The notes beneath the pieces were generated by a model. That model was not told the DNA's origin, did not search any database, and saw only the letters and a list, made by a program, of their open reading frames with translations. DNA of 64,000 bases from Amphiduros pacificus. Lineage: Eukaryota; Annelida; Polychaeta; Phyllodocida; Hesionidae. The DNA is taken from contig OX439005.1 in NCBI GenBank assembly GCA_949316495.1, positions 4,063,001 to 4,127,000 of the forward strand, in the 5' to 3' direction. Made by a program: the position numbers and the translations under genes. Below, one piece after another: positions 40,601 to 47,180 of this stretch (the stretch's first letter is position 1; each line of letters begins with the position of its first letter).

Positions 40601-43600
40601 GGGCAACAGTAGCTGGTGGTGTTAGGTCATTCCAACCGTATCAGACAAGGGCTTCACATGTATGACAAGAATGATTAGGATATTGAGAGTGGGGAAGATG
40701 ACCCTTAGCTTCCGTCAGTTTTACCTGCGCCATGTTGGTTTCAAGTGCGGTAATCGGCTGTGTCAATATCGGCGGTGGAAATGGCCTCGTAAATGTGTGT
40801 GAACAGCGAGTCGCTATCAGCGTCTTATCAGGTCCACCTGCGATACGAGTCTATAACTCATTGTGCCCCGCAATACGTAGTGAACAACATGTGAAGGTAT
40901 TTATTATATCTGAGCCATGTAATAATTACATAAACGGAGAAAGGATTAGGGGCAGTTCTTTAAAAAAAAAAAAGCTAAAATGCTGAAAGTTTTCTGCGCG
41001 TGGCATGTTGACATGGAAGCATGTAGCGTTACCTGGGGGAATGCCGTATTGGTGGAGAGAATTACAGCTGGCAGACCTCTATGATCACCTCATAGTGAAT
41101 GGTGTGATAGTATCACAGCTGGCAGACCTCTATGATCACTTTATAGAGGATGGTGTGATAGTACCACAGCTGGCAGACCTATGATCACCTCATAGTGGAT
41201 GGTGTGATAGTATCACAGCCGGCAGACCTCTATGATCACCCCATAGTGAATGGTGTGATAGTATTACAGCTGGCAGATCTCTATGATCACTTTATAGTGG
41301 ATACTAGAGAGAATCTGTGTGCATGTGGACTTCTAGGGCCGAGAGAGTCACTGAGAGAGTCACTGAGAGAGTCACTGAGAGAGTCACAGATGGCGGAGCT
41401 GTTTGGTCACTTCACAGCAGAGATCGCTATCTACAGATCTTGTTTGCGTGATGTAACATACATGCTGTATCATGTGTCGTGTTATGTAGCATGTGTCATC
41501 TCAGTGTCCGTCCCAGGTGCCCTCATGTACTCACACCATATTATCTGTTTAATCACCTAAGGCCCAGTGACATACAGGGATTAACTGGTCATTTTGTTTC
41601 CTATTTGAAATGCTGTTTTAATAAGAGTTGTGAATAGGTGAGGGGAAAATAATTGTTTGGAGCCAAACTTCTATTAGGTCAAGCATAAACGTGATCAAAT
41701 AAGGTCACGTATCACATGACATCTGGTGTAAACGTGATCAAATAAGGTCACGTATCACAGGACATCTGGTCACATATTGTTGTGTAGCATTATTTGGTCG
41801 TGCATACCTCATGCATCACACAATATGGTTACGCAACTAACATGTGTGATCTCATTTGTTCACACGTCCTGTGTGAGCTGATAGATGTTTGCCTCAAACT
41901 GATGAGGGGACATTAGCGTGGTGGTGTCGATGTGACATTAATGGCGGAGAGGATGAGCTGGTAATGTGGCCATCATAACTGTCAACATGTGGTGAACGTG
42001 TCACGTAACACCTGGCGTAATCTCGCAGTTGTCCCACTACAGAGGACCTCTCATCCATTCCTCCACACCTCACGCTCAACATTATCTCATCAGCACCTTT
42101 TGTTCACAAGAGAGAAATCTTTTCGATCAACCTCTAACCGTCCCTCCAGGAGGCTTAATTAGATCTTGATCTAGATTTCTTCAACACTTCGATTTAAAAT
42201 GTGTAGAACATCCACACTGAGAACATTGAATTAATGTGTAAATCAGATCTGACCGAACCTGTTTTCTGAATATCATTTATCTAATTAAATTATGTGAAAA
42301 TACAGCAGTTTTTTCGACAATTTGATTTGAAATGTTTGGAATATTCACACTGCTTTACATCTCTTTGACAATCAGCAAACAGCTAATGTTTCTTGTTCAA
42401 ATTGAAATCCGATTACCGTCAGGTGTCAATTTATTTTACCTAACAAAGTTTCTTATTATCATTGTACATGAAGTAAAATTAAGTTTTTAAAAATTTTTAT
42501 TCAAGTGAAATTAAAAAATATAACAAATGATTTATTTATAAGTCTCGTATTATTGTTCATCAAGTTAAATATATAAAAAAAGGTCACAAATAATTTATTT
42601 GAAACAAACAATTTATTTAAAGATATGAAATATGACAAATATAGCACCTCTTCTATAAACCTCAGCAGGATTCGGGAGTGCATGTTTTGATCATTTTGTG
42701 CCAGGTATGATCCGTGTGTCATCCGTGGCACGATTGATTTCTTGTGTCCCCCACCAGGGGGCAGTGCTCATTTTCTCCATAACATGGCATAGAGGGTTAA
42801 CGAATGCCAATTGTCATGGCAACTCATGCCGTTTCTGTCAGAATATCAATAGCAAGCACCTTTTAATGTTTGTTTATATTAGTTGTCGCAATGTCTGCCA
42901 GATTGACACAGTGTGATAAAGGTGTTAATGGCGTCGATTTAAAGTGGCTTTTATTTCTAATTTCAGAAGATATAGATGTAGCTAACACCTTAGTGTCTCT
43001 CAAAAGGGCAGCAGAAAGTAAGTAACCGTGAAAGTAATGGACAAAAATAAAATAAAATAAAAAGAATTCAGCAATTTGTAGATATTTTTGCCAATAAAGA
43101 CAGCTCAGATTTTCTTATTGAAATAATCGAATATCTCAGATGAATTAACACTGGGTGAAGTAAATATTTCTCGTAACTATCAATTTCTTTATCGTTTTTT
43201 TTTCTTCTTCAGAGATGATGGTTATTATTTACTGACTGTATATATTGATTGCAGGTGCAAGAAGTCGTTTGTACAATGGTTGGTCAAATGGCAGAAGGTC
43301 AAGGTCACCATCTCCTCCGGAATTTGGGTCAGAGAGAGAAAGGCAGCTTCTCAAAAGAAAATACAGGTAACATAATGAAACAGAACAATTGATTTAAACA
43401 AACAGACTTTCATATGCTTGTGTTAGGTGTTAAAAATTTCCTTTTAAAGTCAAATTTAGATTCTTATTTAAATGAAATTATTTTTTTCCCAGATAATTTA
43501 AAAAATAAATCCATAATTATTGATTTTATTTGGTTTATTTCGACAGAATGGTTTGATAGCATTTCTAAGCTGAGCCAGTTCTTTGAGATAATTATTTGCT

Positions 43601-44133
43601 AATGGAATGTCATGTAATGTTGCAGTGCGTACCATGCGCCTCGTCCCCGGCGGCCGACGTCCCCAGTCATCATTACTCCATGTCCCAGCGACGACCACGC
43701 GTACAGTGTGACCAGCGTACCGGACAGGGACGGATCACCGGTGTCCTCTATTGATGAGGAATATGACTTTGGGCCGGAAAGTGATGACAGTTTCAGCGAA
43801 ACGAGCGCCGAGAGCGATATGGATGAGGAGAGCGAGGATGAAGGAGAACAACAACAACAACAACAACATCCGGCGAAGAGACGCAAAACAAACAACAAAC
43901 CCTCGCCGCTTAAACGGCGACTCGTCATCGCAGAAGAGGAAGACGAAGACGAAACAAAAAAAATAGTGGAAGGAGCCGACGCACTGCTCAACTTGGCAGG
44001 GATTACTACGCGGAACATTGTCCCATTAAGATCTATAAGTCCCAGCAGTAATAACAACAATAACAACAATAACAATAACAATAACAATAATGAAAGGAAG
44101 AAAGGAGGAGGAGGGGAGAGCAAGGAGCGATGA
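11824..44133 (+). CDS. FOXN3: FOXN2/FOXN3-type forkhead transcription factor (whole coding span, 7 exons)
   Basis: Forkhead transcription factors bind DNA through a winged helix in the nucleus. The vertebrate FOXN3 (CHES1) branch acts mainly as a repressor in cell-cycle checkpoint and metabolic control. Seven exons with consistent phases (612, 152, 59, 60, 51, 112 and 505 coding bases plus stop) give 517 residues. Seen: an acidic N-terminus with [16 protein letters not shown]; a forkhead at about 137-230 including [18 protein letters not shown] and [37 protein letters not shown]; an acidic Ser-rich stretch; Q6 at about 424-429; a basic nuclear-localisation-like stretch at 433-447; [10 protein letters not shown] at about 466-475; and N14 at about 491-504. 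The forkhead, the ELTxLxWL box and the C-terminal LLxLAGI motif are FOXN2/3 hallmarks. Invertebrates generally have one FoxN2/3 gene, so the symbol denotes the orthology group. Introns range from 0.24 to 11.2 kb. Confidence 0.96.
12586..14322. repeat. 145-bp satellite block, 11 units, bounded by short inverted repeats (FOXN3 intron 1)
   Basis: Eleven units of about 145 bp, each with GATGGCAGCTT, TTGACACA, CATCTGGTGAA, TGACCTTGACCTA and TTTCAAGGTCAC. Units alternate between two types (CAGCTTCATGAAACTT and CAGCTTTATGAGATTT), giving a 290-bp dimer. ACCCTCAGCCC at 12586 and GGGCTGAGGGT at 14312 form inverted ends. A TGTA-type tetranucleotide run lies at about 12637-12690. It may be a MITE-like element that carries an internal satellite. 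Confidence 0.9.
14434..14520 (+). repeat. Dispersed repeat, copy A
   Basis: About 88 bp resemble 47181-47270, with shared words AGAAAGT, AACTAGG, AATCAGAAACAA and a following T-run and GCCT. A more diverged inverted copy may lie at 32101-32155. The family is unknown; it may be part of a SINE or DNA element. Confidence 0.5.
14521..15022. other. FOXN3 intron 1, no further feature
   Basis: AT-rich unique intronic sequence with no open frame or element that I recognise. Confidence 0.5.
15041..15240. mobile_element. Foldback (long-inverted-repeat) MITE-like element
   Basis: The left arm 15041-15112 and right arm 15171-15240 are inverted copies of each other. The best part pairs 31 bases with two mismatches around AATCACCCTCATTTGG and GCTTCTAGATTT. 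The outer part pairs CTAGCCCGGGACA with TGTCCCTGGCTAG. The loop is about 58 bp. Weaker pairing may extend outward to about 15023 and 15285. No coding capacity. Confidence 0.85.
15241..15676. other. FOXN3 intron 1, unique
   Basis: Unique AT-rich DNA with a poly-C run of about 15 near 15355-15369. Confidence 0.5.
15677..16332. repeat. 28-bp tandem repeat, about 23 copies
   Basis: The unit is CCACCCAGGGCCGTCCCC followed by TATAGCTCCC. Toward the right end shorter units (CCCTCCCCGTCCCCTATAGC) replace it. The + strand is strongly C-rich. Confidence 0.97.
16340..17390. repeat. 45-bp tandem repeat with 424-bp higher-order copies
   Basis: Units contain CTGTAACCCTCTTCTGTGG and CCTGCCCCTGTTTGTA or GTTTCTACCCC. 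A multi-unit block at about 16495-16710 recurs at about 16919-17130, offset by about 424 bp. The 15-codon period keeps a 284-residue frame open on the minus strand; I treat that frame as a by-product. Confidence 0.95.
17391..19623. other. FOXN3 intron 1, mostly unique
   Basis: AT-rich intronic DNA with poly-A near 17996-18010 and (CA)n at about 18550-18584. X-box-like sites lie at 18164, 18205, 18772, 18803 and 19534. No exon signal in frame with the gene. Confidence 0.5.
19624..19882. repeat. 8-bp tandem repeat
   Basis: Octamers such as GGGAGACT, TGGAGTCT, TGGAAACT and GGGAGGTT run for about 32 units. All are purine-rich on the + strand. Because 8 is not a multiple of 3 and stops are rare in the unit, overlapping frames stay open on both strands; none is credible as a gene. 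Confidence 0.95.
19883..20520. other. FOXN3 intron 1, high-complexity block
   Basis: 20150-20460 is GC-richer and CpG-containing, with one 22-bp duplication (GCCGCCTCGCAGACGATTGT at 20271 and a near copy after it). It could be regulatory, but only conservation data could show that. Confidence 0.3.
20521..20737. mobile_element. MITE family 1, copy 1
   Basis: 217 bp. The left end CAGTCAGAGGCAGACTTCTA pairs with the inverted right end ATGTTTGGCTCTAACTG. Inside are several GTCACGCA/TGCGTGAC palindromes, including GTCACGCA-CAGCTGC-TGCGTGAC at 20613-20635. It is homologous to the copies at 22270 and 41653. No open frame. Confidence 0.85.
20738..21390. other. FOXN3 intron 1, unique
   Basis: AT-rich, with an X-box-like GTTGTCATGGTTACC at 20943 and a small cluster of GTCATGATTTGTGGTCA words at 21320-21372. 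Confidence 0.5.
21391..21640. repeat. 40-bp tandem repeat, about 6 copies
   Basis: The unit contains CCCACTCTGCAGGGTGCTAC and GCAGGCACATGTTGACCTG. It is very uniform, so probably young. Confidence 0.97.
21945..22096 (+). CDS. FOXN3: FOXN3 coding exon 2 (end of forkhead)
   Basis: The acceptor GTGGTTTCAG|AGTATT is at 21944/21945 and the donor TCCAGG|GTACGT at 22096/22097. It joins phase 0 to exon 1 and encodes [20 protein letters not shown], then [20 protein letters not shown] and [10 protein letters not shown], residues 205-254 plus two bases. [22 protein letters not shown] is the FOXN2/3 wing 2 sequence, almost unchanged from vertebrates. Confidence 0.96.
22270..22490. mobile_element. MITE family 1, copy 2
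   Basis: 221 bp. The left end CAGTTGGAGCAAACTTTTAT mirrors the right end ATGTTTGGCTCCAACTG. The interior holds GGTCACGC, GTGACC and TGCGTGATCA words in both orientations. It is the cleanest copy and defines the family ends. Confidence 0.88.
22491..24339. other. FOXN3 intron 2, first part
   Basis: Unique sequence. 22560-22960 and 23150-23570 are higher in complexity and CpG than their surroundings. There is an X-box-like GTTGCCATGGTGAT at 22575 and poly-T at 23939-23957. The overlapping minus-strand frames at 23138-23808 match nothing I recognise. Confidence 0.4.
24340..24494 (+). mobile_element. Short poly(A)-tailed retroposed insert with target-site duplication
   Basis: GAGTTAAAGGCTAA occurs at 24340-24353 and again at 24481-24494. 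Between them lie 127 bp ending in AATAAA (24454-24459) about ten bases before a poly-A stretch (24471-24480). That is the structure left by LINE-mediated insertion of the 3' end of a polyadenylated RNA. A caution: loosely related GGGTTAAAATAA words follow at 24505-24560, so part of the repeat could predate the insertion. Confidence 0.65.
24495..28764. other. FOXN3 intron 2, middle part
   Basis: Long non-coding stretch. There are (AT)n runs near 24640-24660 and 24828-24868, and a CpG-containing block at 24960-25300. A cluster of X-box-like sites and half-sites lies at 25709-25912, with further sites at 26458 and 28603. A 42-bp segment (CTGATTGGTGAGGCTAAACT and on) is repeated at 27009 and 27066, followed by poly-A near 27117-27133. 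No exon fits the gene's phase. Confidence 0.4.
28765..28958. repeat. 20-bp tandem repeat, about 9 copies
   Basis: Unit GTACCTCTGTCATGGAGTAT with variants. Short frames on both strands are repeat artefacts. Confidence 0.95.
28959..31405. other. FOXN3 intron 2, later part
   Basis: Unique DNA with canonical X-box-like sites at 29270, 29399 and 31267. The block 30060-30370 is relatively high-complexity. No coding exon recognised. Confidence 0.45.
31406..31866. repeat. 21-bp tandem repeat, about 22 copies
   Basis: Unit GGTCACTGGTTACTCCTGAT plus one base, with CAT/CCT and a few other variants. The 7-codon period keeps two + strand frames open (179 and 146 codons). Both are simple heptad repeats without gene context. 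Confidence 0.97.
31904..32018. repeat. 16-bp tandem repeat, about 7 copies
   Basis: Unit GGGACAAACTGAACCC; each junction in the later copies creates a CCCGGG palindrome. Confidence 0.95.
32019..33339. other. FOXN3 intron 2, end
   Basis: Strongly AT-rich. A possible inverted, diverged copy of the 14434/47181 dispersed repeat lies at 32101-32155. The tail provides the pyrimidine tract for the next exon. Confidence 0.45.
33340..33398 (+). CDS. FOXN3: FOXN3 coding exon 3 (RPLPLTP motif)
   Basis: The acceptor TTTCTACTTTCAG|AATG is at 33339/33340 and the donor CGCCAC|GTAAGT at 33398/33399. The first base completes the glycine codon left by exon 2. It reads [19 protein letters not shown], residues 256-274. 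RPLPLTP resembles the RPLPITP segment of vertebrate FOXN3. The 59-base size and phase fit on both sides. Confidence 0.88.
33433..33493 (+). mobile_element. LINE- or SINE-type 3' tail
   Basis: GAGCAGACTTAGTCTGATAC, CAGCGCTATATAAAT and an (ATT)n tail match the 3' end of the element at 7784-7978 in order and orientation. Only the tail is present, just inside intron 3. It is either a severely truncated LINE copy or a SINE that shares the tail. Confidence 0.75.
33692..33945. repeat. 11-bp tandem repeat, about 23 copies
   Basis: Units TCTCCCCTAGA and TCTCCTCTAGG, pyrimidine-rich on the + strand. The units resemble splice-acceptor sequence (pyrimidines followed by TAG) but lead into no open frame. 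Confidence 0.93.
33946..34431. other. FOXN3 intron 3, unique
   Basis: AT-rich, no feature recognised. Confidence 0.5.
34432..35265. repeat. 26-bp tandem repeat, about 32 copies
   Basis: Unit CCAAATTAAAGCTTTACCAT plus ATTCGG or ATTCAG. Two further variant types (TAGTCA, CTCTACC) recur at regular spacing, suggesting multi-unit duplications. Decayed copies continue to about 35460. Confidence 0.97.
35266..35734. other. Decayed repeat copies, then unique intron
   Basis: Diverged 26-bp-type words to about 35460, then AT-rich sequence with no feature. Confidence 0.5.
35735..35985. repeat. 41-bp tandem repeat, about 6 copies
   Basis: The unit contains GACAAGATTGATACCATTGT, AAGTCAGGGGTGACAGGTAG and small variants. 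Confidence 0.96.
35986..36279. other. FOXN3 intron 3, high-complexity block
   Basis: About 250 bp of balanced composition without repeats. No frame or motif recognised; possible regulatory DNA. Confidence 0.25.
36280..36425. repeat. 14-bp tandem repeat
   Basis: Unit AAGAATGGCCCACT with variants, interrupted once near 36325-36345. Confidence 0.9.
36426..38384. other. FOXN3 intron 3, unique
   Basis: X-box-like sites at 36520 and 36951. 37250-38120 is the least repetitive part, CpG-containing, with a 116-codon open frame (37690-38040) of unrecognised sequence starting [18 protein letters not shown] found no family resemblance, and the frame may be chance within regulatory DNA. Confidence 0.35.
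38385..39056. repeat. 11-bp tandem repeat, about 60 copies
   Basis: Units GTACCCTGTAT and GTACCTTGTAT with TATAT and GTGTG variants. A long multi-unit segment at about 38410-38600 recurs at about 38750-38900. With an 11-bp period every + frame reads the same 11-residue peptide in rotation, which explains the 225-269-codon frames. Confidence 0.97.
39232..39291 (+). CDS. FOXN3: FOXN3 coding exon 4 (60-base cassette-like exon)
   Basis: The acceptor TTATCTTTGCAG|ATTTG is at 39231/39232 and the donor GACACAG|GTGAGT at 39291/39292. With the carried base it reads [19 protein letters not shown], residues 276-294. IKVED resembles a SUMO-acceptor-type motif (hydrophobic-K-x-E). The exon length is a multiple of three, so skipping would keep the frame. 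Confidence 0.85.
39292..40089. other. FOXN3 intron 4, first part
   Basis: A 24-base duplication (TTAGTTTTGACACCAGGGGG type) at 39400-39448 and an X-box-like GTCGCCATGACAAC at 39868. Otherwise unique. Confidence 0.5.
40090..40262. repeat. 14/17-bp tandem repeat
   Basis: Unit CTAAGAATCTGTGATGC alternating with a shorter CTAAGAATCTGATGC form, about 11 copies. Confidence 0.93.
40311..40376 (-). mobile_element. tRNA-derived SINE head or tRNA-like relic
   Basis: Read on the minus strand it has a box-A-like TAGCTGTTTGAGTATTTGCC and a box-B-like ATTCGAATCCCGGCC at tRNA-like spacing. The stems do not fold into a convincing full tRNA, so a SINE promoter head is likelier than a working tRNA gene. Confidence 0.5.
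40385..40600. repeat. Two (CA)n microsatellites
   Basis: (CA)n at about 40389-40467 and again at 40568-40599, separated by about 100 bp of AT-rich DNA. Confidence 0.95.
40601..41056. other. FOXN3 intron 4, unique
   Basis: Balanced composition with CpGs at 40730-40880; no coding exon recognised. Confidence 0.4.
41057..41310. repeat. 51-bp tandem repeat, about 5 copies
   Basis: The unit contains ATCACAGCTGGCAGACCTCT and ATGATCACCTCATAGTG. A separate 12-bp repeat (GAGAGAGTCACT, 4 copies) follows at 41340-41388. Confidence 0.93.
41653..41901. mobile_element. MITE family 1, copy 3
   Basis: 249 bp. The left end TGTTTGGAGCCAAACTTCTA mirrors the right end TAGATGTTTGCCTCAAACTG. It is longer than copies 1 and 2 because an internal segment of about 35 bp (AACGTGATCAAATAAGGTCA and on) is duplicated in tandem. 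Confidence 0.82.
41902..42966. other. FOXN3 intron 4, end
   Basis: Unique. 41930-42120 is GC-richer; an X-box-like ATTGTCATGGCAAC lies at 42810. The tail is AT-rich and leads into the next acceptor. Confidence 0.45.
42967..43017 (+). CDS. FOXN3: FOXN3 coding exon 5 ([11 protein letters not shown] motif)
   Basis: The acceptor TTTCTAATTTCAG|AAG is at 42966/42967 and the donor CAGAAA|GTAAGT at 43017/43018. It reads [17 protein letters not shown], residues 295-311. [11 protein letters not shown] corresponds to the DIDAASAMMLL-type helix of vertebrate FOXN2/3. The 51-base length is a multiple of three. Confidence 0.92.
43255..43366 (+). CDS. FOXN3: FOXN3 coding exon 6
   Basis: The acceptor ATTGATTGCAG|GTGC (43254/43255) and donor AATACAG|GTAACA (43366/43367) fit the phase. 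It reads [20 protein letters not shown], then [16 protein letters not shown], a basic Ser/Arg-rich linker. A stronger-looking pyrimidine-rich acceptor ends at 43212, but its use would meet a stop within a few codons. The real acceptor has a weak tract, so this site could be regulated. Confidence 0.93.
43626..44133 (+). CDS. FOXN3: FOXN3 coding exon 7 (C-terminus and stop)
   Basis: The acceptor ATGTTGCAG|TGCG is at 43625/43626 and the stop TGA at 44131-44133. It encodes residues 349-517: [38 protein letters not shown], an acidic Ser-rich stretch, Q6, [15 protein letters not shown], an acidic patch, [14 protein letters not shown], then N14 and a [11 protein letters not shown] tail. The basic stretch followed by an acidic patch and LLNLAGI closely parallels the C-terminus of vertebrate FOXN2/3. 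The poly-N run is encoded by mixed AAC/AAT codons and is likely length-variable. Confidence 0.97.
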
Positions 44134-44580
44134 TCATCGCCGACTCACGACCCTATCACGGGCCGCAGCGTGAATTAAAGCAAAAAAATAAAACTGTTGG
44201 GATTTCTGTGACTGCAGGAAGAATCCACGTTTCTTTCACATGTGATTGAGAATAATAAGAAGTGTGAAATAAGACTAGATATACACGTTGAAATGACAGG
44301 TTCTTGTCAATTTCAAGAGGTGCTGCAATGTTTTTTGTCAATTTTTTTTTTGTGCAAAATATATGATTCACAAGATCATGATGAAATTGTACTCTTCATA
44401 TTAATCGAATTTTGAGTAATACCATACATGTATTTTACAGTAACTTTTACCCTTTTAAGATATACACTTGTTAGAGGATATAGAACATTTTTTGTAACTT
44501 GTATGCAGTGGAGGGGAGGTGCTCGCTAGTTGTATATTCACTATATCTGGGTGCTACTTGGTTACCTCATCGTATCAGGG

Positions 44581-44798
44581 CAGAGATGGAAAACATCACG
44601 GTGGTCAGGAACTTGCGATGAAAGCTCAACATTAGCAGAAATAGAAAACATCACGGTGGTCAGGAACTTGCGATGAAAGCTCAACGTTAGCAGAGATAGA
44701 AAACTGAGTGGTCAAGAACTTGCGATGAAAGCTCAACGTTAGCAGAGATAGAAAACATCACAGTGGTCAAGAACTTGCGATTAAAGCTCAACGTTAGC
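44581..44798. repeat. 55-bp tandem repeat, about 4 copies
   Basis: The unit contains AACATCACGGTGGTCAGGAA, CTTGCGATGAAAGCTCAACG and TTAGCAGAGATAG. Confidence 0.95.
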
Positions 44799-45277
44799 AG
44801 TTATATTAATATTGATATGGGAAAGATGAGAATATCATGAAATAATTAAATCTAAACAAAAACTTTAAAGAAATAAGGAGGTTGGACCATTTGTGGTGCC
44901 CATCTCAGTCCAGGTAGAATGAGGTAATTAAGGAAAGCACAGAATATATATATATATATAATTTTGGGAAGTATCGCAGGCAAAGTGTACATTTTAACTG
45001 GTCTATGTTATAATCATGTTGTACAAATCGGACATTCCAGATTTAGGCTATCAGTTTTTAAGACGACGTCAGGGACAAAGAATTACTGTTCAAAATGTTC
45101 ACTCCGTCAGGTATAGTTTTAACGTTTAATCCGATTTTTTTTGGTGGAATATTTCATCCTATGTGAGTTGCATTTGATGTTAATGAGAAGTAGCAAGACC
45201 CAGCGTTACTCATAACATCCACCAGGTGGAGCTCTTGAGGCTTCTGTGAATATTGGAGTAAAAAGTGTCTTATCCAC

Positions 45278-45465
45278 ATAACTATCCATGGTTATAACAT
45301 AAGTAACCATGGTTATAACAAGTAACCATGGTTATAACATAAGTAACCATGGTTTAACATAACTAACCATGGTTATAATATAAGTAACCATGGTTATAAC
45401 ATAACTAACCATGGTTATAACATGAGTAACCATGGTTATAACATAAGTAACCATGGTTATAATAT
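45278..45465. repeat. 21-bp tandem repeat of a perfect palindrome, about 9 copies
   Basis: Unit AAGTAACCATGGTTATAACA plus T. Nearly every unit carries the 12-base palindrome TAACCATGGTTA, so the array could form many small hairpins and contains X-box half-sites. Confidence 0.96.
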
Positions 45466-47180
45466 GAATGAAGACTTGTACAGACTTTGATCTCATCGGT
45501 CAACACCTCACATCCCGATAAATCCGATCAGCATTTTGGAAATTGATATCGTGCCTAACTTATCACTGAATAAACAGAAAAGACTCCACCCTCGGTGCTC
45601 AGGAAAGGCTTGACAAGAAGGCCTCACTGCAATAGTGTCGCGGACATTGTTATATTATGATACGTGTAACATTAGAATACAGTGCATTCATCACACAATT
45701 TTCAACCTTGCTCTAAGCGTCGCATTTCGTAATAGAAATGCACAAATCGGACAGAATATTAACGAAGATCATTATTATTATTATTATTATTATAATTTGA
45801 AAAAAAGAGAGGGTGGGATATGATCGGTAGTTTAAAAAAAAAAAACCATTGTTTTATTTCTGATTTTTTATGGTGCTGCATTCCCGATGCTCAGCTTCGA
45901 GACTTTGATTTTCATGGTGAATGAGAATTTTTGCAAATTGGTGCATTTGAATTGCAGACTTGTCCAGTCTTTGACTTCCATGTTTGTAAAGATATAGGTC
46001 TATATATATATATAGATATATTTGTGATGTTTATGAAGACTTTATATGTGGTGATCGTGCATAGTGATGTAGTACTCGCGATTCCTATACAGGCAAACAA
46101 CGCGTCACATTCGTTCAAATGATACCACGACATCTTTAAGTCATGTTTAACAATATGGTTCCCACTTTGCTCGAGACTGTAAATTTCACCGAGGTAAAAG
46201 GGTCTTATTATATAGAGATTATAAGAATGTTCAGTACACAATTTTATGGGACCGTAAAGTTTGAAATTTTGTTTTATTGCCATAATAGACATTTGTCTTC
46301 ACTTTGTACATAGATATTTTGCAACTGTAACTTATGGCACACTTTACCATTATGGTTTTAAGTTATTAGAGAAATCACTGCCACTTTAGCTAAGAAGGGA
46401 AACTGATTTTTCCATGTTTTATGTTAAGCAAGATCTGGTTTTATTTTTCGTTCAAACTACACTAAATCAAACAACTTTTTTTTCCAGAAGAAAATCACAC
46501 ATAGAACACTAGAAGACATTGTTTCCAAGACATCCTCTCCGTATTTTTTTTCTTATATCTTTTTTCAGAAAAAAATAATCCTGAGTTTTAATTTTAGATT
46601 GATTTCGGTTATATTTAAAAGCTCTAAAATATCTTTTCACGTTCAGTAAGATATTTCTAAAATTGTTTCATCTCAATCACTTTTTTAAAGTTTTGGTGTG
46701 TTCAAATGAAATTGACTGATTTTGTGCCATAGAGATATGTTATGGAAAATTACTGGAATGTTGTCGTAATTTTTTTTGAAGTGTTTAAGTAAAATGATTT
46801 TGCTGTCCAAAATATTTTTTAAAATCATCTAGTTTAAGTATGGTAAACTTAATGTGTTTATTCGTGATATTTGTACATTGTTTATCAGTAAGTCACTTCT
46901 CAGGAATCTTTTCTTTTGAAATGTTCAGTCTAACATTAAACTGATCACAAAGTTACGTGCCCATGTGGTGTTCCCATTCTGGAAACAGAATAAGGCCAAA
47001 AAAATGAACAACCTTGTTTCCGGTAACGTGCCCTGAAAAAAATGGAAAGGGGTAAATTTTTAGTTTTATTTATTTGTATTTTATTTTTTTTTGTTAAAAG
47101 TGATCAATTGTATTAAGAAAGGATATATATATATATATATATATGAAATTATGACTGAAAAATAAAAAATATGTCTTTTC

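Noticed and set aside
43599-44123. 174-codon minus-strand Leu/Ser-rich frame
   Set aside because: Shadow of FOXN3 exon 7, made by its poly-N, poly-Q and acidic codons.
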